Positions 55,366-64,000 of a stretch of DNA of 64,000 nt are shown piece by piece (within the stretch, counting starts at the first letter, position 1; each line of letters begins with the position of its first letter). The stretch covers positions 62,001-126,000 of the forward strand of contig QFPO01000003.1 of assembly GCA_003241385.1 (NCBI GenBank), written 5' to 3'. The position numbers and the translations under genes were made by a program. The notes beneath the pieces were generated by a model. It had not been told where the DNA came from and did no database searches. It was given only the letters and a program-made list of their open reading frames with translations. The stretch is from Rhodanobacter denitrificans. GTDB taxonomy: Bacteria > Pseudomonadota > Gammaproteobacteria > Xanthomonadales > Rhodanobacteraceae.

Positions 55366-56820
55366 TCACGGTGCGTCGGGACCGGCGCCGTCGAGCCGGG
55401 CGCGCAGCAAGGCGTTGAGACGCTGCGGGTTGGCCTTGCCGCCGGTCGCCTTCATGACCTGGCCGACCAGGAAGCCGAGCACCTTGTCCTGGCCGGCGCG
55501 GACCTGCGCGACCTGGGGCGGATGCGCCGCGATCACCTGATCGATCGCCGCCAGCAGGGCGCCCTCGTCGCTGATCTGGACCAGGCCGCGCGCGGCGATG
55601 ACCGCGTCGGCATCGCCCTCGCCGGCCGCCATCGCCGCGAACACGTCCTTGGCCTGCTTGCCGGAGATCACGCCCTCGCGCAGGCGGCGCAGCAGCAGTG
55701 CCAGCGCGGCTGGCGCCAGCGGCGAACGTTCGATCGGCACGCCGAGCGCGTTCAGTGCCGCAGCCAGCTCGCCGAGCACCCAGTTCGCACAGAGCTTGGC
55801 CTCGCCCGGCAGCGCGGCCAGCACGGCCTCGAAGTAGTCGGAGGTGTCGCGATCGGCGCAGAGCTGGTCCGCGTCCTGCGCCGGCAGGCCGAGCGCCTCG
55901 ACGTAGCGGCGGCGGCGCGCATCGGGCAGCTCGGGCAGGCTCGCGCGCACCGACTCGATCAGCTCGGGCACGATCGCCAGCGGCGGCAGGTCGGGGTCCG
56001 GGAAGTAGCGGTAGTCGTCGGCCGATTCCTTGCTGCGCATCGAACGCGTGCGGTCCTGCGCGGCGTCGTACAGACGCGTCTCCTGCACGACCGCCTCGCC
56101 GCTCTCGAGCACGCGGATCTGCCGCTCGATCTCGTAGGCGATCGCCTTCTCGACGAAGCGGAACGAGTTGACGTTCTTGATCTCGGCGCGCGTGCCGAGC
56201 GGCGCCTGCGGCGACCGGCGCACCGACACGTTGGCGTCGCAGCGGAACGAACCCTCCTGCATGTTGCCATCGCAGATGCCGAGCCAGCGCACCAGCCGGT
56301 GCATCGTGCGCAGATACGCGACCGCCTCGGCCGGCGAATGCAGCACCGGAGCCGACACGATCTCGAGCAGCGGCACGCCGGCGCGGTTGAGGTCGATGCC
56401 GGTCTGCGTCGAGAACGCATCGTGCAGCGACTTGCCGGCGTCCTCCTCCAGATGCGCGCGCTCGATGCGCACCTCGATCACGCGATCGTCGTCCAGACGC
56501 ACCGCGAGCGTGCCGTCGGCGACCACCGGTCGCTCGTACTGGCTGATCTGGTAGCCCTTGGGCAGGTCCGGATAGAAGTAGTTCTTGCGCGCGAACACCG
56601 AGACCGGCGCGATCCGCGCGCCGATCGCCAGGCCCAGCGTGACCGCGAGCCGCACCGCCTCGTCGTTGACGACCGGCAGCGTGCCGGGCAGGCCGACGTC
56701 GATCGCGCAGGCCTGCGTGTTCGGCTCGGCGCCGTAGGCCGCCGACGCGCCCGAGAACAGCTTGCTGCGCGTCGCCAGCTGCGCATGGATCTCCAGGCCG
56801 ATGACCGCCTGCCAGCTCAC
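55366..56820 (-). CDS. gatB: Aspartyl/glutamyl-tRNA amidotransferase subunit B
   Basis: 484 residues. The N-terminus MSWQAVIGLEIHAQLATRSKLFSGAS, the DVGLPGTLPVVN and FSTQTGIDLNRAGVPLLEIVS motifs and the Zn/kinase core (QEGSFRCDANVSVRR, RAEIKNVNSFRFVEKAI) are all GatB signatures; a C-terminal YqeY-like tRNA-binding tail ends the protein. It phosphorylates the misacylated Glu or Asp on tRNA for amidation with GatA. Four-base overlap with gatA. Confidence 0.97.
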   Translation of the reverse strand: MSWQAVIGLEIHAQLATRSKLFSGASAAYGAEPNTQACAIDVGLPGTLPVVNDEAVRLAVTLGLAIGARIAPVSVFARKNYFYPDLPKGYQISQYERPVVADGTLAVRLDDDRVIEVRIERAHLEEDAGKSLHDAFSTQTGIDLNRAGVPLLEIVSAPVLHSPAEAVAYLRTMHRLVRWLGICDGNMQEGSFRCDANVSVRRSPQAPLGTRAEIKNVNSFRFVEKAIAYEIERQIRVLESGEAVVQETRLYDAAQDRTRSMRSKESADDYRYFPDPDLPPLAIVPELIESVRASLPELPDARRRRYVEALGLPAQDADQLCADRDTSDYFEAVLAALPGEAKLCANWVLGELAAALNALGVPIERSPLAPAALALLLRRLREGVISGKQAKDVFAAMAAGEGDADAVIAARGLVQISDEGALLAAIDQVIAAHPPQVAQVRAGQDKVLGFLVGQVMKATGGKANPQRLNALLRARLDGAGPDAP

Positions 56821-58247
56821 GAGCGGTCTCCGGGCCGGCGCCGATGCCAGTCGGTGGCCTGCTGGAAGCGATGCGCGGCGGCCAGCAGCCGCGCCTCGGC
56901 GAACGCCGGCGCGATCAGCTGCAGGCCGACCGGCAGGCCGGCATGCAGGCCGGCCGGGATCGACAGCGCCGGCAGGCCGGCCAGGTTGACCGCGACCGTG
57001 TTGACGTCGGCCGCCGCCATCGCGAGCGGATCGGCGCTCTTCTCGCCGAGCGCGAACGCGGTCGTCGGCGCGGTCGGCCCGGCGATCAGGTCGACCTCGG
57101 CGAACGCCGCGTCGAAATCGCCGGCGATCAGGCGCCGCGCCTTCTGGGCACTGAGGTAGTACGCGTCGTAGTAGCCGGCCGACAGCGCGAACGTGCCGAT
57201 CAGGATGCGCCGCCGCACCTCGGCGCCGAAACCCTCGGCGCGGCTGCGCGTGTAGAGATCCTCGAGGCTGCGCGGATTCGCGCAGCGATGGCCGAAACGC
57301 ACGCCGTCGTAGCGCGCCAGATTGCTCGAGGCCTCGGCCGGCGCGATCACGTAGTAGGCCGGGATCGCCAGGGGCGCGTGCGGCAGATCGATCTCGACCA
57401 GCCGCGCGCCGAGCCGCTCGTACTCGGCCAGCGCGGCCTGCACCGCGGCGCCGACGCCGGCCTCGACGCCCGCGCCGAAATACGGCCGTGCCACGCCGAT
57501 GCGCAGGCCGGCCAGCGGCGCGTCGAGCGCGGCGACGTAGTCCTCGACCGGACGCGCGGCGCTGGTCGCGTCGCGCGGATCGTGGCCGGCGATCGCGGCG
57601 AGCACATGGGCACAGTCCTCGGCGCTGCGCGCGAGCACGCCGGGGCAGTCCAGGCTCGAGGCATACGCGACCAGACCCCAGCGCGAGACGCGTCCGTAGG
57701 TCGGCTTGAGTCCGGTCACGCCGCAGAACGCGGCCGGCTGGCGCACCGATCCGCCGGTGTCGCTGCCGGTCGCGAACGGCACGATGCCGGCGGCGACCGC
57801 CGCGGCCGAACCGCCCGAGGAGCCGCCCGGCACGCGCGTCGGATCCCAGGGATTGCGCACCGGACCGTAATGGCTGGTCTCATTCGACGAGCCCATCGCG
57901 AACTCGTCGAGATTGGTCTTGCCGATCGACACCGCACCGGCCGCGCTCAGGCGCTCGCCGACCGCCGATTCGTACGGCGGCACGAAGCCGTCGAGCATGC
58001 GCGACGCGCAGGTCGTGCGCAGGCCGGCCGTGCAGAAATTGTCCTTCTGCGCGAACGGGACGCCGCTCAGCGGTCCCGTGCCGGCCGTGCGTGCCGGCGT
58101 GCGCGTATCGAGGCCGATGAACGCGTTGAGATCGCCGCGTGACGCGGCGCGCCGGCGCGCCGCCTCGGCCGGCGCGTCAGCCTCCCGGTCGTTCTCGCGC
58201 GCGGCCTTCACGCAGGCGCGCAGACCCTGGTCGAGCGCATCGCTCAT
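56817..58247 (-). CDS. gatA: Aspartyl/glutamyl-tRNA amidotransferase subunit A
   Basis: 476 residues. Amidase-signature enzyme with LSGVPFAQKDNFCTAG (catalytic Lys68), PGGSSGGSAAAVAAGIVPFATGSDTGGSVRQPAAFCG (cis-Ser and nucleophile Ser167 region). It hydrolyses glutamine and passes ammonia to GatB. The start follows a four-base overlap with gatC. Complete and of normal length. Confidence 0.97.
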   Translation of the reverse strand: MSDALDQGLRACVKAARENDREADAPAEAARRRAASRGDLNAFIGLDTRTPARTAGTGPLSGVPFAQKDNFCTAGLRTTCASRMLDGFVPPYESAVGERLSAAGAVSIGKTNLDEFAMGSSNETSHYGPVRNPWDPTRVPGGSSGGSAAAVAAGIVPFATGSDTGGSVRQPAAFCGVTGLKPTYGRVSRWGLVAYASSLDCPGVLARSAEDCAHVLAAIAGHDPRDATSAARPVEDYVAALDAPLAGLRIGVARPYFGAGVEAGVGAAVQAALAEYERLGARLVEIDLPHAPLAIPAYYVIAPAEASSNLARYDGVRFGHRCANPRSLEDLYTRSRAEGFGAEVRRRILIGTFALSAGYYDAYYLSAQKARRLIAGDFDAAFAEVDLIAGPTAPTTAFALGEKSADPLAMAAADVNTVAVNLAGLPALSIPAGLHAGLPVGLQLIAPAFAEARLLAAAHRFQQATDWHRRRPGDRS

Positions 58248-58531
58248 TCGATGACCTTGGGGACCAGATACAGGCCGAGCCGCGTCTCGGGCGCCAGCGC
58301 GAGCAGGGCCTCGTGCGCGTCGCGCTCGGTCACCGCGTCGTGGCGCGGCACCAGCATCAGCCCGAGCGGATGCGCCATCGGCTCGACCGCGTCGAGCGCG
58401 GCGTGGCGCAGCTCGCCGACGAGATCGAGCATGCGCGCGATCTCGCGCTCGAGCGGGGCGATTTCGTCGTCGGCGAGCGCCAGCCGGGCCAGCCGTGCGC
58501 AACGCCGCAGGTGATCGGCGTCGAAGGACAT
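58244..58531 (-). CDS. gatC: Aspartyl/glutamyl-tRNA amidotransferase subunit C
   Basis: 95 residues, the usual GatC size. DADHLRRCARLARLALADDEIAPLEREIARMLDLVGELR and DAVEPMAHPLGL match the family, including the conserved interface residues. It stabilises the GatA-GatB contact. I start at MSFDADHL; the frame extended upstream covers the promoter. First gene of gatCAB, divergent from mreB. TATGTT on the minus strand at 58565-58570 could be its -10. Confidence 0.94.
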   Translation of the reverse strand: MSFDADHLRRCARLARLALADDEIAPLEREIARMLDLVGELRHAALDAVEPMAHPLGLMLVPRHDAVTERDAHEALLALAPETRLGLYLVPKVIE

Positions 58532-58654
58532 GGCCGGGGCGACTCGCGGGATTGGCGAAACCTTAACATATTGCAGAGCAGCGAAGCTCACCTCGTCTCC
58601 CGATCCGCTCACGTAAACCTCGGCCCCACAAGGCTTTATTAACGCAATCGCTCC

Positions 58655-58683
58655 TTGCCTGCACCGGGGGGACTGTCTAGACT
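58655..58683 (+). promoter_or_regulatory. Sigma-70 promoter of mreB
   Basis: TTGCCT (58655-58660) and TAGACT (58678-58683) are separated by 17 bases, about 40 bases before the mreB ATG. The upstream DNA around 58630-58650 is AT-rich for this genome, possibly an UP element. Confidence 0.65.
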
Positions 58684-58723
58684 GATCTGCTTTTCCGCCC
58701 CCTTCTTCTGCCGGCAGCTTTCA

Positions 58724-59770
58724 ATGTTCAAACGCGTTCGTGGCATGTTTTCCAACGATCTGTCGATCGACCTCGGCACCGCCAACACGCTGATCTACGT
58801 CCGCGGCCAGGGCATCGTCCTGGATGAGCCTTCAGTGGTGGCGATCCGACAGGATCGCGGACCGGGCGGCCCGCGCAGCGTCGCGGCCGTCGGTGCCGAA
58901 GCCAAGCGCATGCTCGGCCGCACGCCCGGCAACATCGTCACGGTGCGTCCGCTCAAGGACGGCGTCATCGCCGACTTCTCGATGACCGAGGAGATGCTCA
59001 AGCAGTTCATCAAGCGCGCGCACAAGTCGCGGATGTTCCGGCCGAGTCCGCGCGTGCTGGTCTGCGTGCCGTGCGGCTCGACCCAGGTCGAGCGCCGCGC
59101 GATCAAGGAATCGGCCGAGAGCGCCGGCGCGCGCGACGTGTTCCTGGTCGAGGAACCGATGGCCGCGGCGATCGGCGCCGGCATTCCGGTCGGCGAGGCG
59201 CGCGGCTCGATGGTGCTGGACATCGGCGGCGGCACCTCGGAAGTCGCGGTGATCTCGCTCAACGGCATCGTCTATGCGCAGTCGGTGCGCATCGGCGGCG
59301 ACCGCTTCGACGAGGCGATCATCAACTACGTGCGCCGCAACCACGGCACGCTGATCGGCGAGGCGACCGCCGAGCGCATCAAGATGGAAGTGGGCTGCGC
59401 GTATCCGCAGTCGGAAGTCCGCGAGATCGAAGTGTCCGGCCGCAACCTCGCCGAGGGCGTGCCGCGCATGTTCACGATCAACTCCAACGAGATCCTCGAA
59501 GCGCTGCACGAGCCGCTGGCCGGCATCGTCAGCGCGGTCAAGAGCGCGCTCGAGCAGACGCCGCCGGAGCTGTGCTCGGACGTCGCCGAACGCGGCATCG
59601 TGCTGACCGGTGGCGGCGCGCTGCTGCGCGATCTGGACCGCCTGATCTCCGAGGAGACCGGCCTGCACGTGTTCGTCGCCGACGATCCGCTGACCTGCGT
59701 CGCGCGCGGCGGCGGCCGGGCGCTGGAGATGGTCGACCAGCACGGCGGCGACTTCTTCGCATCGGAGTGA
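58724..59770 (+). CDS. mreB: Rod-shape-determining actin-like protein MreB
   Basis: 348 residues. MFKRVRGMFSNDLSIDLGTANTLIYVRGQGIVLDEPSVVAI is the canonical N-terminus; VCVPCGSTQVERRAIKES, VEEPMAAAIGAG, MVLDIGGGTSEVAVISLNG and GIVLTGGGALLRDLDRLI are the actin-fold nucleotide loops. It forms membrane-associated filaments that guide lateral cell-wall synthesis. I start at 58724; the longer frame opens at a TTG inside the -35 box. First gene of the mre operon. Confidence 0.98.
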   Translation: MFKRVRGMFSNDLSIDLGTANTLIYVRGQGIVLDEPSVVAIRQDRGPGGPRSVAAVGAEAKRMLGRTPGNIVTVRPLKDGVIADFSMTEEMLKQFIKRAHKSRMFRPSPRVLVCVPCGSTQVERRAIKESAESAGARDVFLVEEPMAAAIGAGIPVGEARGSMVLDIGGGTSEVAVISLNGIVYAQSVRIGGDRFDEAIINYVRRNHGTLIGEATAERIKMEVGCAYPQSEVREIEVSGRNLAEGVPRMFTINSNEILEALHEPLAGIVSAVKSALEQTPPELCSDVAERGIVLTGGGALLRDLDRLISEETGLHVFVADDPLTCVARGGGRALEMVDQHGGDFFASE

Positions 59771-59782
59771 TCCGCCTTCCGT

Positions 59783-59802
59783 CGCGTCCGTGACCGGACG
59801 CG
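59783..59802 (+). terminator. Hairpin between mreB and mreC
   Basis: CGCGTCCG (59783-59790), loop TGAC, CGGACGCG (59795-59802), 12 bases after the mreB stop. With no T-run it is more likely an attenuator or 3' processing signal, which would fit higher expression of mreB than of mreCD. TTGACG at 59828 may be a -35 of a weak mreC promoter. Confidence 0.45.
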
Positions 59803-59873
59803 GCGGCCGCGGCCGGCGGCGGCCGCATTGACGTAGCATGGCTCCGGCCTGGAATCGGCGACCCGGACACTCG

Positions 59874-60806
59874 ATGGCTCTTGCACCCGGCGACAACGCG
59901 ACCTTGTTCTCCGCGGGCGCGGCGAGCACGTTGCGGCTGATCGTCTACCTGGCCGCCGCGGTCGTGCTGATGATCCTCGACCATCGCGGCCACTACCTGC
60001 AGGCCGTGCGCGGTCACGCCAGTCTGCTGATCGAGCCGCTGTACCGCCTGGCCGCCCTGCCCGCCGACGCGGCACGCGCGACGCGCACCGCGGTCGCCTC
60101 GCAGACCGCACTGGCCGCCGAGAACCGCGAACTGCGCGAGGCGCTGCTGCTGGCGCAGGCGCGCCTGAACCGCGCCGGCGCGCTGGCCGCGCAGAACGAG
60201 CGCCTGCAGGACCTGCTCGAAGCGCAGAAGAGCCTGGGCCTGTCGGTGCAGATGGCGAGCCTGCTCGACATCGACATCGATCCGGCGCGACGGCGCATCG
60301 TCATCAACCGCGGCGCGCAGCAGGGCGTCAGCGTCGGCCAGCCGGTCATCGACGCGTCCGGCATCATGGGCCAGGTCGTCGAGGTGCTGCCCAATACCGC
60401 GGTCGTGATGCTGCTGACCGATCCGAACCACGCGATCCCGGTCACGATCGAACGCACCGGCCTGCGCACGATCGCCTACGGCGACAAGGACGCGCGCGAT
60501 CTGCTGGAGCTGGCGAACATCCCGACCAGCGCCGACGTCAAGGTCGGCGACAAGCTGATCAGCTCCGGCCTCGGCGGACGCTTTCCGGCCGGCTTCCCGG
60601 TCGGCGAGATCCGCGACGTGCGCAACGACGACACCGGCATGTTCGCGACCGCGCTGGCGACGCCGGCCGCCGCGATCAGCCGCAGCAGCGAGGTCCTGCT
60701 GCTGCACGACCTGCCGCAGCCGTACGGCCCCGCGCAGCCGCAGGTCGACGCCTCGGCTCCGCCCGGCACCGACGCCGCACCGGCCGAGCCGGAGCCGACG
60801 CCGTGA
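59874..60806 (+). CDS. mreC: Rod-shape-determining protein MreC
   Basis: 310 residues. One membrane segment (LRLIVYLAAAVVLMILDH, about 19-37), a coiled-coil (about 70-110, AAENRELREALLLAQARL), then the periplasmic beta-barrel domain with RIVINRGAQQGVSVGQPVIDASGIMGQVVEV and VGDKLISSGLGGRFPAGFPVGEI. A Pro/Ala tail follows. It links MreB to PBP2 and activates it. I use ATG 59874; 59838 in the same frame is less likely. GTGA overlap with mreD. Confidence 0.95.
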   Translation: MALAPGDNATLFSAGAASTLRLIVYLAAAVVLMILDHRGHYLQAVRGHASLLIEPLYRLAALPADAARATRTAVASQTALAAENRELREALLLAQARLNRAGALAAQNERLQDLLEAQKSLGLSVQMASLLDIDIDPARRRIVINRGAQQGVSVGQPVIDASGIMGQVVEVLPNTAVVMLLTDPNHAIPVTIERTGLRTIAYGDKDARDLLELANIPTSADVKVGDKLISSGLGGRFPAGFPVGEIRDVRNDDTGMFATALATPAAAISRSSEVLLLHDLPQPYGPAQPQVDASAPPGTDAAPAEPEPTP

Positions 60807-61294
60807 ACCGGCTGCGTGCGCAATCGTGGCTGTTCGCCGGCACCGTGCTGCTGGCGATGCTGCTGCAGCTGATGCCGCTGCCGGCGCCGCTGCTGCAGAT
60901 CAAGCCGTACTGGCTGGCGCTGGTGCTGATCTACTGGGCGATCGAGACGCCGGACCGGGTCGGCCTCGGCTTCGCGTTCCTGCTCGGCCTCGCCGGCGAC
61001 GTGCTGGCCGGCCAGCTGCTCGGCGAGCACGCGCTGCGGCTGACCGTGCTGGCGTTCATCGTGCTGCGCTTCCGCGCGCGGCTGCGCTTCTTCCCGATCT
61101 GGCAGCAGACGCTGGCGGTGTTCGCGCTGCTGCTCAACGACCGCATCGTCGTGATGATGGTGCGCGGCTTCTCCGGCGAGGCGATGCCGCCGCCGACGTT
61201 CTGGCTGTCGCCGCCGGTCGGCGCGGCACTGTGGCCGCTCGTGTTCATCCTGCTCGACGACCTGAGAGCGCGGCTGCGCGGACGCGAGGCATGA
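60803..61294 (+). CDS. mreD: Rod-shape-determining protein MreD
   Basis: 163 residues, GTG start overlapping mreC. About five membrane segments, including WLFAGTVLLAMLLQLMPLP and PYWLALVLIYWAIETPDRVGLGFAFLLGLAGDVLAGQLLGEHAL, the MreD signature. It is a membrane partner of MreC and RodA. The stop overlaps the mrdA ATG by four bases. Confidence 0.94.
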   Translation: MNRLRAQSWLFAGTVLLAMLLQLMPLPAPLLQIKPYWLALVLIYWAIETPDRVGLGFAFLLGLAGDVLAGQLLGEHALRLTVLAFIVLRFRARLRFFPIWQQTLAVFALLLNDRIVVMMVRGFSGEAMPPPTFWLSPPVGAALWPLVFILLDDLRARLRGREA

Positions 61295-63180
61295 AGCGCG
61301 CGCACAGACCGATGAAGGACAACCGCCACGAGGGCGAGTTGTTCCGCCGGCGCGCGATCGTCGCGTTCGTGCTGGCGCTGCTCGGCATCGCCGGCCTCGG
61401 CGCACGCTTCTACTGGCTGCAGGTGCTGCGCCACGACGACTACAGCGCGCGCGCCGATTCCAACCGGATCTCGATGCGCCACATCGCGCCGTCGCGCGGC
61501 CTGATCTACGACCGCAACGGCGTGCTGCTGGCCGAGAACGTCGCCGCGTTCCGGCTCGAGGTGGTCCCCGAACGCGTCGCCGACATGCCGGCCATGCTCG
61601 AGGCGCTCGGCCAGGTCGTCGCGCTCGACCAGGAGGACATCCAGCGCTTCAACACGCTGCGCAAGTCGCGGCGCTCGTACATGAGCGTGCCGCTGCGCAT
61701 GAAGCTGGCCGAGGAGGAGATCGCGCGCTTCTCGGTGGAGCGCTGGCGCTTCCCCGGAGTGGACGTGGTGCCGTACCTGACGCGCTCCTATCCGCTCGGC
61801 AAGGACTTCGGCCACGTCATCGGCTACGTCGGCCGGCTCGACACCGACGACCTGACGCGCGTCGACGCCGCGCGCTACGACGGCACCACGCACATCGGCA
61901 AGACCGGCATCGAGCGCTACTACGAGGATCTGCTGCACGGCGAGCCCGGCTACGACCTGGTCGAGGTCAACGCGAACCGGCGGCCGCTGCGCACGCTCGA
62001 GCGCACGCCGCCGACGCCCGGCAAGAACCTCTACCTCAGCATCGACGCGCGCCTGCAGCGCGCCGCCGAGGAAGCCTTCGGCGGTGCGACAGGCGCCCTG
62101 GTCGCGATCGATCCGCGCAACGGCGAGGTGCTGGCCCTGGTCAGCGTACCCGGGTTCGATCCGAACCTGTTCGTCAACGGCATCAGCCGCACCGACTACC
62201 AGCTGCTGCTGAACGCGCCGGACCGGCCACTGTTCAATCGCGCGCTGATCGGCACGTTCGAGCCGGGCTCGACGATCAAGCCGTTCATGGCGCTGGCCGG
62301 GCTCGAGCTCGGTGTGCGCAAGCGCGGCGACACGGTGTTCTCGAGCGGCGAGTTCTACATCCCGGGCCAGCCTCGCGCGTACCGCGACTGGCGCCACGGC
62401 GGACACGGCCGCGTCGACGTCGTCGAGGCACTCGCGCAGTCGGTCAACACGTACTTCTATTCGCTCGCGCTCGACCTCGGCATCGACCGCATGTCGCAGT
62501 ACCTCGGCCAGTTCGGCTTCGGCGCGCCGACCGGCATCGACCTCGCCGGCGAAGGCCGCGGCATCCTGCCCTCGCGCGAATGGAAGCGCGGCGCGCAGAG
62601 CCAGCCGTGGTTCCCCGGCGAGACCGTGATCGCCGGCATCGGCCAGGGCTACTGGACGACGACGCCGATCCAGCTCGCGCATGCGACCGCGACGCTCGCC
62701 GCGCACGGCGTCGCGCGCCGGCCGCATCTGCTCAAGGCCGTGCAGGACGGCTTCAACGCGCCGATCGTCGAGGTCGAGCAGCCGCCGGCCGCCGCCTCGC
62801 TGATCCGCGATCCGGCCAACTGGGCGCTGGTCGAACAGGGCATGGTCGCGGTCGTCAACGGACCGTCCGGCACCGCGCGCCGCATCGGCGAGGACGCGCC
62901 GTACGTGATCGCCGGCAAGACCGGCACCGCGCAGCGCTTCTCGCGCACCGAGTCCAACGAGCAGGCGCTCTCGGCGCTCGACGCACGGCAGAAGTACAAG
63001 GCGCTGTTCATCGCCTACGCGCCGGTCGAGGAGCCGCGCATCGCGCTCGGTCTCGTGCTCGAGTTCGCGGCGAGCGGCTCGGGCGATGCGGCGCCGCTGG
63101 CGCGGCGCGTCCTCGACGCCTGGTTCGCCGCCGCGGCAGCGCCAGCGCCCTCGCAGCCGAGCGGAGCGGCCGCGCCATGA
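61291..63180 (+). CDS. mrdA: Penicillin-binding protein 2, rod elongation transpeptidase
   Basis: 629 residues. Cytoplasmic basic start and one membrane segment (AIVAFVLALLGIAGLGARFYWLQVL, about 22-46). Pedestal domain, then transpeptidase domain with S-x-x-K as GSTIKP (Ser327, Lys330), S-x-N as QSVNTYF and K-T-G as AGKTGTAQ. It crosslinks peptidoglycan during lateral wall growth with RodA. Overlaps both mreD and rodA by four bases (ATGA). Confidence 0.97.
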   Translation: MKRAHRPMKDNRHEGELFRRRAIVAFVLALLGIAGLGARFYWLQVLRHDDYSARADSNRISMRHIAPSRGLIYDRNGVLLAENVAAFRLEVVPERVADMPAMLEALGQVVALDQEDIQRFNTLRKSRRSYMSVPLRMKLAEEEIARFSVERWRFPGVDVVPYLTRSYPLGKDFGHVIGYVGRLDTDDLTRVDAARYDGTTHIGKTGIERYYEDLLHGEPGYDLVEVNANRRPLRTLERTPPTPGKNLYLSIDARLQRAAEEAFGGATGALVAIDPRNGEVLALVSVPGFDPNLFVNGISRTDYQLLLNAPDRPLFNRALIGTFEPGSTIKPFMALAGLELGVRKRGDTVFSSGEFYIPGQPRAYRDWRHGGHGRVDVVEALAQSVNTYFYSLALDLGIDRMSQYLGQFGFGAPTGIDLAGEGRGILPSREWKRGAQSQPWFPGETVIAGIGQGYWTTTPIQLAHATATLAAHGVARRPHLLKAVQDGFNAPIVEVEQPPAAASLIRDPANWALVEQGMVAVVNGPSGTARRIGEDAPYVIAGKTGTAQRFSRTESNEQALSALDARQKYKALFIAYAPVEEPRIALGLVLEFAASGSGDAAPLARRVLDAWFAAAAAPAPSQPSGAAAP

Positions 63181-64000
63181 TCGCCGCGCTGCGCCAGGCC
63201 GCACACCGCTGGCTGTGGCGGCTGCTGCATCGGCCGCGGCTGGACTACCCTCTGCTCGGCGCGATCGTGCTGCTCGGCGCGATCGGCCTGGCGACGCTGT
63301 ACAGCGCCGAGCCGCGCCTGGTCGTCAACCAGAGCGTGCGCTTCGCGCTCGGCGGTGCGCTGATGCTGCTGATCTCGCGCATTCCGCCGAGCACCCTGCG
63401 CAACTGGACGCCGTGGATGTACGCCGGCAGCGTCGCGCTGCTGCTGCTGGTCGCGCTGCTCGGCGAGGGGCGCGGCGCGCACCGCTGGCTCGATCTGAAG
63501 TTCGTGCGTTTCCAGCCGTCCGAGCTGCTCAAGCTGACGATGCCGATGATGATGGCCTGGTTCCTGAATCGCCGGCCGCTGCCGCCGGACTGGACCACGC
63601 TGGCGGTCGCGGTCGCGCTGATCGCGGTGCCGGCCGGCCTGATCGCCGAGCAGCCGGACCTCGGCACCGCGCTGCTGATCGTCGCCAGCGGCCTGTTCGG
63701 CATTTTCCTGGCGGGGCTCTCGTGGTGGCGGATCGGCCTGATCGGCGGCAGCGTGGCCGCGGCCGCGCCGCTCGCCTGGGTGTTCATGCACGAGTACCAG
63801 CGCAATCGCGTGCGCATGCTGCTCGATCCGGACTCCGATCCGCTCGGCCTCGGCTGGCACATCATCCAGTCCAAGATCGCGGTCGGCTCCGGCGGCGTCT
63901 GGGGCAAGGGCTGGCACCGCGGCACGCAATCCCAACTCGACTTCCTGCCCGAGCACACCACCGACTTCGTGTTCTCGCTGTACTCGGAGGAGTTCGGCCT
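63177..64000 (+). CDS. rodA: Rod-shape peptidoglycan glycosyltransferase RodA (3' end outside window)
   Basis: About 274 residues are visible before the window ends. SEDS-family membrane protein with LDYPLLGAIVLLGAIGLATLYSA, GRGAHRWLDLKFVRFQPSELLKLTMPMMMAW and the catalytic loop EQPDLGTALLIVASG (Asp), then YQRNRVRMLLDPDSDPLGLGWHIIQSKIAVGSGG and EHTTDFVFSLYSEEFG. It polymerises lipid II glycan with PBP2. Start in ATGA overlap with mrdA. Confidence 0.96.
   Translation, partial: MIAALRQAAHRWLWRLLHRPRLDYPLLGAIVLLGAIGLATLYSAEPRLVVNQSVRFALGGALMLLISRIPPSTLRNWTPWMYAGSVALLLLVALLGEGRGAHRWLDLKFVRFQPSELLKLTMPMMMAWFLNRRPLPPDWTTLAVAVALIAVPAGLIAEQPDLGTALLIVASGLFGIFLAGLSWWRIGLIGGSVAAAAPLAWVFMHEYQRNRVRMLLDPDSDPLGLGWHIIQSKIAVGSGGVWGKGWHRGTQSQLDFLPEHTTDFVFSLYSEEFG

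Noticed and set aside
60931..63204. 757-residue minus-strand frame opposite mreD and mrdA
   Set aside because: Shadow of well-conserved genes with intact catalytic motifs; composition is Arg/Ala/Asp/Val-rich without a domain.

Overview
The window is a densely packed, very GC-rich chromosomal segment with short intergenic gaps and many ATGA/GTGA stop-start overlaps. Gene content and order point to a gammaproteobacterium of the order Xanthomonadales (Lysobacterales), perhaps near Rhodanobacteraceae. The clues are phoR-ppk-ppx, bioA next to rsmE, an rnfB-like gene before nth and after metG, gatCAB divergent from mreBCD-mrdA-rodA, and nudE-cysQ-mazG. The order-level call is an inference from synteny and protein style; no 16S rRNA is present. 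I see no tRNA, rRNA, CRISPR array, insertion sequence or prophage.

Layout. 1-5569: phosphate sensing and polyphosphate (phoR 3' part, a PstS-like binding protein, ppk, ppx). 5576-11646, minus strand: an adaptor/ATPase/two-permease MacAB-type export operon ending in an NtrC-type activator, with a well-matched sigma-54 promoter in front. 11880-14234: ECF sigma factor, probable anti-sigma factor and a two-PDZ periplasmic protein. 14253-18317, minus: a YebC-type regulator, a lipoprotein of the EEP nuclease/phosphatase fold and an EF-G-like GTPase. 18666-25611: an alpha/beta hydrolase, a degenerate PAS-GGDEF protein divergent from an XRE regulator, two TonB-like proline-rich membrane proteins, and an atypical IorA/IorB-like oxidoreductase pair. 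25769-31597: rsmE, a GNAT, bioA, and a type II secretion pseudopilin operon gspGHIJK. 31613-36363: an OmpR-type regulator divergent from PAP2 phosphatase-eptA-histidine kinase, a probable lipid A modification locus. 36350-44976: housekeeping genes (enoyl-CoA hydratase, FKBP-like, DUF1289, NUDIX, sulfurtransferase, mrp, metG, rnfB-like, nth). 45049-54146: a GSGD-repeat exported protein, nhaP, mazG, cysQ, nudE and a tricorn-like protease, bracketed by two copies of a dispersed repeat. 54278-64000: PfkB kinase, gatBAC, and the rod-shape operon mreB-mreC-mreD-mrdA-rodA (rodA cut by the window end).

The most interesting signals are: the closed sigma-54/activator circuit on the exporter; 11-bp-phased half-sites between the OmpR-type regulator and the eptA operon; the IorAB-like pair that lacks normal Fe-S ligands and the canonical active-site Glu motif; the dispersed repeat pair with a hexanucleotide tail; and the apparent frameshift that carries nhaP into that repeat. 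Coordinates of starts were chosen by family length, ribosome binding sites and overlaps; ambiguous cases are stated.
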